Under the pieces are notes generated by a model. That model did not search any database. It saw only the letters and a program-made list of their open reading frames with translations, and was not told the origin of the DNA. A stretch of DNA of 64,000 nt from Xenoacremonium recifei (lineage: Eukaryota > Ascomycota > Sordariomycetes > Hypocreales > Nectriaceae): NCBI GenBank assembly GCA_012184525.1, contig WOFQ01000039.1, positions 62,001-126,000 of the forward strand, given 5' to 3'. Below, piece by piece: positions 55,462-64,000 of this stretch (positions within the stretch are counted from its first letter, which is position 1; each line of letters starts with the position of its first letter). Position numbers and translations under genes: made by a program.

Positions 55462-57480
55462 TTACCAACACCTCTCCCAGCATCTCTTAAGAAAGGTCAA
55501 TTCCCGCATTCGTCTTTCCTCTTCTTCAATAGCCTCCGGGCTTTCCCAGATTCGGCATTCCTCGTCAACCTGAGCTTTACCACTGACTAAGTCCGCTTCC
55601 GAAGGTTTCACGAATTTCGTTCGTTTCCAAATTTTGCGAATAATGAACATGAACGGGCCGAATACGGTAGCAAAGTAGCACGTTATCCACGATTGAACGT
55701 CAAATGGCGAGAAGTAGTTATAGCCGATACACAATAGGAAGATACAACCAAGACCTAGGGCAAACCAGGCAGCATAGGGCCTAAGAGGTGACTGATATGG
55801 AAGGGATGACGTTGGAACGATCTGACTTTGGGCTCGTAAAGCACGATGCCAAGAGACAAATGTCAACAGCATGCAAGAGTACACGAACACAAAGCCTCCA
55901 GTCGTAAGATCGACGAACTGTATCAAGTTGCGATTAGTAATGAGTTGAGAAATGTAGATTGAAACTCACCCAATAGAATACCGTAACCGACGAGTTAGAC
56001 ACACATAGAAACGTTAGGCAGGAAAGTAATGAAACCAGCAGGACACAGTAAATTGGCACGCCAGACTTAGTACACTTGAGAAACACTTGAGGAGCCTGTC
56101 TATCTGTGTACTCATTAGGTCACAAGGCTCAACTTTGGTAAAGTTAAAACTTACCACGCGCAAGACCGTACAGACTACGAGAAGTCGAGTACAGGTACGC
56201 ATTTCCACAAGACCTATATAGACAGATAAGAAAAAACCGAATCTGTAGAACTTTCGCTCATGAATCACTTACCACCCAGAGAGTAAGATCAGCGCGTTTA
56301 TCAGATCCGGGAGTCCATGGATTCCGAGATTCTGAATACCAATGACCCAGGGCGATGCTGCAGAGCCAACGGAGCCGTCTGCAATGGCACCTAATAACCG
56401 TTCATCCCGACTTGAGCATATAATTCCGACGGCAAGTACACCGACGACATAGAAAAATCCGAGGCGGTAGAAGATTAGTCGAGCCACTCGTGGTACAGTC
56501 CGTCGAGGATTCTGGATCTCTCCGACAGTGAGAGCAATTAGGTCTGGGCCTCCTATGGTAAACCCTGCATAGATCACGACAGACCTAATTCATTCAGCAA
56601 ATCTTATACCCTTTTGGACGGTAAATAGTAAATAGTCTCTCACCAGACACCGAGAAACCTCCCGGTAGTGCCCTCAGCGTAGTAAGGGTGCATCGCATTT
56701 CCACCGCCCCAGTGGCGGAAACCGTAGGCATCTCCTTTAGGATTACCTCCACACATGGTAATGAAAGTGAGGAGGATAAGGCCAGTTATCATAATAATTT
56801 TTGTAGACGCCATAATAAACTCGGATTCGCCGTACCATTTTACAGCAACCACGTTCAGCAACACACAGACAACAAGCGCCATCGCAACCCACACTCCGGG
56901 ATTAACGGAAGTATTCCCTGTTGATTTAAAGCATTAGGTCCGGTTAGGGTTCAAAATTAGGTGTGGAGAGTAAGAAGAATGCTATATAAACGGCGTATTG
57001 AGCTCAAAACATACAATATTGCATCACTGTAGCAACAGCACTGTACTCGACGCATATAAGCGTAACACCACCGTAAAAGTAAGTCCATCCCATCGCAAAC
57101 CCAAGAGCGGGATCAACGAAGCGACTGGATAGTTCAAATATACTGCCTCGAATTGGCAGATAAGCAGTCATCTCTGCGACGCCAAGTGTGCACGGCATAA
57201 TAAAGCAAAAAGCCCAGATAAGATAGCCAAGGCAGAGAGATAGAGGACCAGCCTTAGAAAGAGTGCTCCCAATACCAACAAATAAGCCAGTACCAATGCT
57301 ACCACCGATTGCCATCAATTGTACATGGCGTGGGGAGAGACCGCGCTTGGTTTCCCCGGTGAATCGTAGAGAGGAATTATAGATAGAGCCAGCTGTGTCA
57401 GTGATATTAGGCTTAGCAGACTCTGGATCGGCCTGCTGAGAGGCCTCCTTCGAAACGCTGATTGTAGTAGGGTGATCCAT
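55462..57480 (-). CDS. Amino-acid permease (APC/YAT family)
   Basis: Six exons on the minus strand are proposed: 57480-57015, 56917-56644, 56584-56273, 56213-56155, 56103-55970 and 55917-55462, for 566 residues; introns are 51-97 bp. The plasma-membrane family has 12 helices. Exon 1 has LSPRHVQLMAIGGSIGTGLF, the family signature, and MTAYLPIRGSIFELSSRFVD. Exon 3 has GPDLIALTVGEIQNPRRTVP. The 59-nt exon 4 gives SCGNAYLYSTSRSLYGLARG and exon 5 gives APQVFLKCTKSGVPIYCVLL. The cytoplasmic tail ends ERRMRELTFLKRCW. All signature positions I know are intact, so it is probably active. The substrate among amino acids cannot be told from sequence. The promoter is AT-rich. Confidence 0.9.
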
Positions 57481-58361
57481 GATATAATTTTCTGAAAGTT
57501 ATTGATGAAAGAAAATGGTTCAATCTGAATTGCGGATATCCCGAAGGCTATAGCCATACTTAGGTATATTATATATTTTGTACATAGTAGAGCGTAAATA
57601 CACTGTTTAGGGGTATCGTTTCTGTTTTGAGAATGGTTTAGAGGAAGGGGTGAGTTATCAATATCTGGCCATAATACCCTGATACTGTGGGGCAGATATA
57701 ATCTTCTCGCTAAAGTTTCTCCTCTCACTTCCCCTAGTCCTTTCGCTCTACGTAACTTCCTTATCTAGTCGTCTTGGCAGCTATAATACCTTTAGTTTGT
57801 TTTCAACATTGGAAAGTCGGTTTGTGCTATGCGTAATCGCGGAGCCTCTTATACAGGTTTAGATAGCTTATTGAGGACTCTGCATGATCCAGACTCCGCA
57901 TAGGGTTGTGATAAGATACAGTGCTTATTATACAGAAAGTTTGCTTCGTTATATCTCCTGGTACCTGGGGTTAAAGTCCAGGATGTTATAGACCCGCCCT
58001 TAATATTTATCTATCTATACCTATCGGCTAGCAGCACCAGGGAATGTTATCAGATGCGAGTTTATGGCTTCAAACTTGTGGCTGGCTCGGATGCTCTGAT
58101 ATTAATAATTAAAGTAATTACTGAATCCTGCGGTAATGATTGAGCTGTATCCTTGAGGGGACTGGGAAAATAAGTCTGGTGAAGGGCAAAAAGCGGAGCC
58201 ATCCCTTTAGTGAGACTTTGTATCCATCCATTCGCAAAGCCACTTCTTCCTCACATAAGTCGTCATGGCGTTGTGTCGAGCAACGTCGTGGCGATTCCCT
58301 CGACCAAGGGTTCTGTTATTTCTACCAAAAAAATTCAACTTCATTGCTCCAGCGCCCCGTG
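57481..58361. promoter_or_regulatory. AT-rich divergent spacer
   Basis: This spacer lies between the permease and SRPK-like kinase starts. It is TA-rich from about 57540 to 58130, unlike the GC-rich core region. A frame open upstream of 58362 has no ATG and is likely leader. Confidence 0.5.
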
Positions 58362-59854
58362 ATGATGGCTTCATCATGGACACTCAACGGTCTCGGTAAC
58401 AGGCTAGGGTTGTCTTCCACGGCGCGTCCCTGTTCGGAACCCCGAACTTTTCCTATTTCAGGGTTCGATGTCATCGGCGAAGATCAGCTCATTGAGGAAG
58501 AGGGGATGCCAGAATATAATCCCGAACACTTCTATCCCGTCTGTTTAGGCGAAGTCTTCGATTCAAGGTTCCAGACCGTGGCGAAACTGGGTTACGGTTT
58601 CTCCTCCACGATATGGCTTGCACGTGACCTTCAGCGAGTCCCTCCTCGTCCGGTCCTATGGGTTGGTTCGCTGACCATCAATTGCAGAGATCACCAATAT
58701 GTAGCACTTAAAATCTACATTCACAATTCTGTTCAACACCGCGAGCTACCTTTTTATGAGCACTTTAATAAAGTCCTACCTAGTAAACATGTAGGTGTCG
58801 GCAATGTTAGAAAGCTCCTAAGCTCTTTTGAGGTCGTCGGCCCTCATGGGAAACACATCGCACTGGCCCTTCAAGTTAGTCAAATGAGCCTCCGCGATAT
58901 GGACACGGTTTTTATGAAGGGTTGTGGGTTCGATGAGTCCTTCGTAAAGAGTGCCATTAAGGAGCTTCTTGAGGCTGTTGATTTTATGCACACGGAGGTT
59001 CAAGCAGTTCATACCGGTAAGTAAGCCTTGTTTTTGTCTTCATTTATGCATCAATATATGCACCCCAGCGCAAGCACTCACTTAAAAACGAACAAGATAT
59101 ACATCCCGGTAATCTACTCCTTGGATTGAATGACAACTCTCTTTTTAAGAAGCTGGAGGACAACGAGTTTTCAAATCCTGTTCCTCGCAAAGAGCTCTCA
59201 GATCGGACCATTTATTTCTCCCGCCTTATGAAGCCGAAGGTTGGGCCACTGCTTCTCTCCGATTTTGGCGAGGTTAGACTGGGACCTGGTCCTCACGCCG
59301 GTGACATCATGCCTATCGTGTATAGAGCCCCCGAGACACTTCTGTGGATTCAAAGGAGTTATCCAGTCGATATCTGGAGTGTTGGACTCACTGTAAGTCG
59401 GAAAGCAGCCAGCACTGATACATTTCGTGACTTAAGATGCTTACCGCTGTTAGGCCTGGGATCTCCTTGAAGGAAAGACTCTATTCAGCGCCCGCAAGGA
59501 AGACGGGAGCTTCTCTGACGGTGCTCATTTCTCTGAACTAATTGCTGCGTTGGGACCACCCCCTGCTGAACTCCTTGATCGACATCGCAAGAGAGCGCTC
59601 GAGTACTGGAATGAAAACGGTACGTGTGTTAATATATCACTGTTACTCTAGGGCATTCCTGACCACTTCTCTCTGTTTTAGGACAATGGGGCGAGTTTGT
59701 TCCCATTCCTATAGAAAAAACGCTGGAGGCGGCCGAGACCAAGCTGAAAGAGAACACAAAGTTCCTTCAGTTCATACGGAGAGCACTCGCTTGGGATCCT
59801 TGTAAGCGTCCAACAGCTAGGGAACTGTTGCAGGACCCCTGGTTGGTAAACTAG
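58362..59854 (+). CDS. SRPK-like serine/threonine kinase
   Basis: Four exons are proposed: 58362-59016, 59097-59392, 59454-59619 and 59682-59854, for 429 residues. The start is the first ATG of the frame. Fungal SRPK hallmarks are present: YNPEHFYPVCLGEVFDSRFQ, VAKLGYGFSSTIWLARD (glycine loop), YVALKIYI (Lys), VHTDIHPGNLLLG (catalytic loop with HTD), LLLSDFGEVRLG, YRAPETLL and a spacer before WDPCKRPTARELLQDPWL. SRPKs phosphorylate Arg/Ser-rich proteins in splicing, but fungi carry many expanded copies of unknown target. A small insert (RVPPRPVLWVGSLTI) before the VALK strand has no splice signals that keep frame, so it appears to be real. The first intron (80 bp) ends in CAAG. Confidence 0.85.
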
Positions 59855-62204
59855 ACTAGAGAGGATGTCTCCTGAGATTGAATGATAATTTGGCGCATGT
59901 TCTACTGGATAGGAAAACGCATGGCACCTAGATCATTGTATTTTGCTGCTTTTGAGTTTAGCTCGATAATTTTGAGTCCGAACTTCCAGTATCTTGGATT
60001 CAAAGCGCTTCCAATTCGCAAAAACATGACAGTGAGAAGATAGCCAGAGTCCGAGTATCGAGTGTAAAGTATAGCCGCCTTGCAACCAATGACTGGTTAA
60101 TGCGAATCGGCAAAGGCCTCGTTTCCCTTAATTTATGCAGTATTTCATGACGCGTCGTGGCGGGGTTGTCCCATGATGATCTCGGAAACACCTTTGTTCC
60201 TCGTAAAGAGCCTCATCCGACGGGATAAATCGCTATTCGTCACGCCGCGTCAGGTTGATGGGGTTCGGGTATATACTATGGTCTGTCGGATCTACTAGGA
60301 CTAAGCAGTGATAGGCTAAGGATGGAAAATCCGGCAATCAGAATGGATAGTCGGCAGCAGCGCCAAGGCGATTTGCATGCGTATGCTGCACTGCAGAATG
60401 CTGGAGACGGGAGGCAAGTCTTCAGAGGCGGAGAAGAGAGGTTGAAGGAGAGGCGGACGCTAGGATATCCTGTTGGTTGACGCTGGTGGATGAGTGTTGG
60501 TGCCTCCCGTTAATTATGGTCCGGCCGGTTCGGAACGGAGCGCCTGGACGGTAGTGCCGGCACCCGACGGCGCCTTAGGTAAGGTAGGAGGAGGATACGT
60601 ACCTGCTCGAACGGGCAGCAACCTCCATCTTCTCCTCAACAACCTCCCAACACAACGTCGCAGTCGAACCTCCATCGAACGATGCTGAATCCATTTGAGA
60701 GCACCCTTTTTCGGCGGCCGCCAAGACCAGTCGTCAAAGGACCGGTTCTGCCGGGGAGCAGGCCACTCTGCATTCTGGACGCATTGCGGCGTAAGATGGC
60801 TGAGGGCCTAGCACGGCCAGCGAATCAGACCTCGCCTATAGCCGCCCACGCCAGACCGTCACCGCGCCTCTCCCCAAATCACAGAGCTGCATCAATCACG
60901 ACGCTCTCAGGGGTGAGCCCTGGCCCTGGGAGGATCCCCCGGAGGCCCTGACCGGACCCCTGCAACCCTGTTCGCATGGCCAGGTCTGCGGCCAATCCCA
61001 GGGCCGCCCCAGACGCTCATCTGCAAGTCGTGGCAGAGGCCGAGCCAACAGCTGGACGAAGCTTCACTCCGATGCGTTCAATCAACTTATCGATGCATGC
61101 TGATCACAGCGGCCGGTCCACACGGCCGTCGTGGCCCTCGATCCTTTCCCAGGCTCCTCGCAGCTCCTCGTCGGCAATCAGAGAGAATCACCAGAGCTCG
61201 AGAGATTCTGGCATGTTTTTACTGCCGTGCTTGCGGTTCCCGAGCCTCGACATCTAGGGTCCGACTAGCTTAAGCGCCCGCATCACGCCTGAATCGTGCC
61301 CGCTGCGCTGAGGATGGCAGATCCCCTCCTCCCAGCCCCGGCTTTTGAGATGTCTGCCGACACTATCGAGACAAGCTCCCTCCTGCAGACCAACGGTGGT
61401 GCGCACATTTCTAGCTCCCCTGCCGTGTGATGATCCACAGGCGGGGAGACGCTGCGAGTCGAGTCCAGCCAATATTAAAGCCAGGACAACCGCTGAACTC
61501 GCGGCCTTCACACTTCCCACACCATCTCGGCTTTCCGTCTGAGCTCTTCCCTGCCGAAAGTCGACTCGCCACCACTGCGGTCGCTGGATTTGGCCTCTTC
61601 CACATGGCAATCTCGCATATCACCACCGCCTGACCCCACGTTCGGTTTGCGCCAGCTGCTGTTTGATCCCCGACTATCGACTCCGCTTGTCACAGTCAGT
61701 CACCAGAGACGCCCGTCACCCTGTCTCCTGCAGTCGATAAACTTCTGCACCTTTCCCGCGGCCAGGCCTCGATTGCCACAGGCCATATATCCGGCCGGAT
61801 CGCCCATTTAGACCCCGCGGGCGACCTCATTCTCATCCTTCGTCGTCCCATTGCCTCCATCCTTGCCATCCGGTCTCTCGTTCTTGGCCAGTGCAAGGTC
61901 GCTGACTGCACCAATTTCTCTGGTCTTTAAGGAGTGATCCTTTATTATTCAACACGCTGCTGGCATCGGTTTTGTTGAATGCTTCTGTCCACATTGCATG
62001 TTCAATACCGTACTTAGACGCTCCCAACGGATCAAACTCTGTCGTGTCGACCCCTCGATCCGCCATATATCCAACGTTCACAACTCCTCGATACCTCGCC
62101 TTCATTCCAATTCAGGCCTCCTCTTCATGACGAAGTAAGCCTGGAGCGTCGTAACGCTCATCGAAGAGCCTTTTCAGTAACAAAGAAGCCCCTCGCTGGT
62201 CGAA
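59855..62204. other. 2.35-kb region upstream of the ferric reductase
   Basis: This begins with the kinase 3' UTR. From about 60480 the DNA is GC-rich, with many short frames and no conserved product. The last kilobase has pyrimidine-rich leader character. No RNA gene or repeat is recognised. Confidence 0.5.
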
Positions 62205-64000
62205 ATGGCTTCATCTTTGGAGCCCGCTGCCCGCGGCGTGGTCGCTGAAACCAGCCGTACCTTCACAGACCTAGTTAAACGAATATACATTCCCCTCACA
62301 GCTACGAGCCCTCCTGGGCTGGTAGAAGCCGATACCGTCGACCCCTGGATCAAGTCAGGCAAATATGGCGTGGGATGGACCTATTTCGCAGTTGCCCTGA
62401 TCGCCCTCGTTATTATTATGCGAATTTGGCATTTCTGGCAGGACAAGATTCGACAGGCGATTTACAAGGCCGGCGTTGAGGAGCATTATCGTAACATGTA
62501 CAACATCGAAGCCGACTACGCCAATGCGGGCCTACAAACCGGCACCACAGGCCAGGTATTCTTTCCAGAGGGGGATGGCTTCGGCGAGAAGCAGTTCCGA
62601 CCTAAAGCTCATGCTTCATCCGTCACCATCGTCAACGACACCTTGGCACTCTTCCGATGGGTATTCTACCGACCCATCCCGGATATTGTTTGGAGGAGGC
62701 ACCGATTTACGTTCTCGTCTCTAGCGGTTTTGACCACTGTCTTCATCGCCCTTGCGTTTGTCACTCTATACTGCTTTTTGCAACAACCACTCTACTGGCA
62801 AAGCATTCAGTACGGCTCGCCGCCGTTAGCCATTCGAGCAGGAATGATTGCGGTTGCCATGACCCCTTGGATTATCGCAACGAGCATGAAAGCTAACATC
62901 CTGACTTGGATGATTGGCATCGGCCCAGAGCGCCTCAATGTGTTCCATCGATGGGCTGGCTACTTGTGCCTGTTCTTGGCTTTGGTCCATACAATCCCCT
63001 TTTATATCCAGCCAGTTTGGGATGATGGTGGCATGCAGGTTTTCCAGCGTCTATTCCCAGGAGGCAGCGGCATCATCTACGGCACCGGTATCGCCTGTCT
63101 GGTGCCGCTGATTTGGCTATGTGTTGCATCGCTCCCCTGGGTGAGGCGAGTGGCCTACGAAGCTTTCGTCTTGTTGCATACTCCAGTTGCCGTTGTCTAT
63201 ATCGGCGTGCTCTTCTGGCATACCAAGAACTTCCTCATGTCTTGGTCATACCTTTGGACATCGGTAGCCATCTGGGCGTTTTGCTATTTCGTCAGGTTTT
63301 TTAACCTGAATTGGGTTGTTCCCTGGCGCATGTCGTTCCTAGTTGGCGACGAGGCCGCGATCACTCTAATGGCAGAGAACGCTATCAAGATTACGATTCC
63401 AACCCAGATGCGATGGAAGCCAGGACAATACGTCTACCTACGCATGCCAGGGATCTCTTTGCTTGAGAACCACCCCTTCACTATCTCGTCGCTTTGCAGT
63501 GACGATTTCCCGTCTGAATATGGTGAACAGTACCGAGACTGCACCCTTGTTTTCCGGCCATACGGAGGCTTCACCCGAAAGGTGCTAGAGACGGCAATCG
63601 AGAAAGGCCCTTTCCACACTTACCGGGCGTTTCTGGATGGACCTTACGGTGGCATGCGACGGGATCTTGCGGCGTTCGATACTTGCATTCTCATCGCCGG
63701 AGGTAGTGGGATTACAGCTTTGATGTCGCAGCTCCTAAACTTGATCAAACGAATGCGCGATGGCAAAGCTATCACCAGGAAGATCGTGGTTGTTTGGGCG
63801 CTCAAGCGATTGGAGGCGATGGACTGGTTCCGTGAGGAGCTGCGCATCTGCCGAGAAGCCGCACCTCCAGAGAGCGTGACGTGCAAGTTCTTCGTCACTT
63901 CGTCCGTCAGACAACGTCCCGGCGAGGGCATCGATGAACTCCTCCAGGCCCCCAACGGCCCCGATGGCCCACGGGCACTCAGCCACCTGTTCCATGATAA
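62205..64000 (+). CDS. Ferric reductase / FRE-type flavocytochrome (3' truncated)
   Basis: The frame opens at the ATG 62205 and stays open to the window end (about 598 codons), so the 3' end is missing. The enzyme family moves electrons from NADPH through FAD and two hemes across the membrane to reduce Fe(III) or Cu(II). Visible parts are a first helix (TYFAVALIALVIIMRIWHFW) and the ferric-reductase heme domain with LNVFHRWAGYLCLFLALVHT and AFVLLHTPVAVVYIGVLFWH, which supply paired heme histidines. Next are WKPGQYVYLRMPG and NHPFTISSLC for FAD, and ILIAGGSGITALMSQLLN for NADPH. The terminal NADPH-binding end is outside. A PhoX/NOX role is unlikely because the N-terminal part fits FRE proteins. 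Targets may be plasma or vacuole membrane. Confidence 0.9.
   Translation, partial: MASSLEPAARGVVAETSRTFTDLVKRIYIPLTATSPPGLVEADTVDPWIKSGKYGVGWTYFAVALIALVIIMRIWHFWQDKIRQAIYKAGVEEHYRNMYNIEADYANAGLQTGTTGQVFFPEGDGFGEKQFRPKAHASSVTIVNDTLALFRWVFYRPIPDIVWRRHRFTFSSLAVLTTVFIALAFVTLYCFLQQPLYWQSIQYGSPPLAIRAGMIAVAMTPWIIATSMKANILTWMIGIGPERLNVFHRWAGYLCLFLALVHTIPFYIQPVWDDGGMQVFQRLFPGGSGIIYGTGIACLVPLIWLCVASLPWVRRVAYEAFVLLHTPVAVVYIGVLFWHTKNFLMSWSYLWTSVAIWAFCYFVRFFNLNWVVPWRMSFLVGDEAAITLMAENAIKITIPTQMRWKPGQYVYLRMPGISLLENHPFTISSLCSDDFPSEYGEQYRDCTLVFRPYGGFTRKVLETAIEKGPFHTYRAFLDGPYGGMRRDLAAFDTCILIAGGSGITALMSQLLNLIKRMRDGKAITRKIVVVWALKRLEAMDWFREELRICREAAPPESVTCKFFVTSSVRQRPGEGIDELLQAPNGPDGPRALSHLFHD

Noticed and set aside
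58140..58361. Upstream extension of the SRPK-like frame
   Set aside because: It opens with TTG and contains no ATG before 58362; the sequence is unlike the family, so it is treated as leader.
1..64000. CRISPR arrays, bacterial operons, ribosome binding sites or phage-like modules
   Set aside because: The DNA is clearly eukaryotic with spliced genes; no regularly spaced repeat-spacer array exists. The only regular arrays are the 18-bp and 33-bp tandem repeats without spacers.

Overview
This is nuclear DNA of a filamentous ascomycete (Pezizomycotina). Class Sordariomycetes, perhaps Hypocreales, is the best guess from gene content and codon use; I cannot name a species. The signs are 45-66 bp spliceosomal introns with GT(A/G)AGT-like donors and CTAAC/CTGAC branch sites, compact genes on both strands, and fungus-only families beside core eukaryotic genes. 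All gene models below were built by joining reading frames across visible splice signals and checking frame and family motifs. They are predictions without transcript support.

Layout. 0-4 kb: the 3' part of NOT1 (CCR4-NOT scaffold) and a PhzF-like isomerase. 4.4-7.1 kb: a divergent accessory pair, a PD-(D/E)XK-nuclease-like protein and a casein-kinase-1-like kinase. 7.1-9.8 kb has no convincing gene. 9.8-14.9 kb: a GDS1-type winged-helix regulator, an OMS1-like mitochondrial methyltransferase and an IMPACT-family protein. 14.9-20.1 kb: a small accessory island with a broken proline-racemase/hydroxyproline-dehydratase gene, a kinase-like protein and an aminoglycoside-phosphotransferase-fold protein that has lost its catalytic aspartates. 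20.6-36 kb: mostly core genes, namely seipin, a DUF7918-type protein, a serine-beta-lactamase-fold hydrolase, NTF2, a small hendecad coiled coil, ribosomal protein eL8, the tRNA thiolation enzyme NCS6/CTU1 and a complex I MWFE subunit. 36-39.7 kb: a SAS3-like MYST acetyltransferase with a PHD finger. 40-41.2 kb: degenerate telomere-like TTAGGG sequence next to a decayed DUF3435 (tyrosine-recombinase-like) fragment carrying an 18-bp minisatellite. 41.9-48 kb: REC8 kleisin, Rab escort protein and the exosome subunit RRP43. 48.9-59.9 kb: a second accessory stretch with a multi-pass membrane protein, a GT1 glycosyltransferase and a shrunken relic copy of its 3' end, a coiled-coil membrane protein, a zinc-finger relic, an amino-acid permease and an SRPK-like kinase. 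62.2-64 kb: a ferric-reductase-type flavocytochrome that runs off the window.

The core genes serve separate housekeeping roles (mRNA decay, translation, tRNA modification, chromatin, cohesion, prenylation, lipid droplets, respiration) and do not form a pathway. The most interesting structures are extreme exon-intron layouts (a 4-nt internal exon in the MWFE gene, start-codon-only first exons, a GC-AG intron), the decayed recombinase with its minisatellite beside telomere-like sequence, several partly decayed duplicates, and the divergent nuclease-like/kinase pair.
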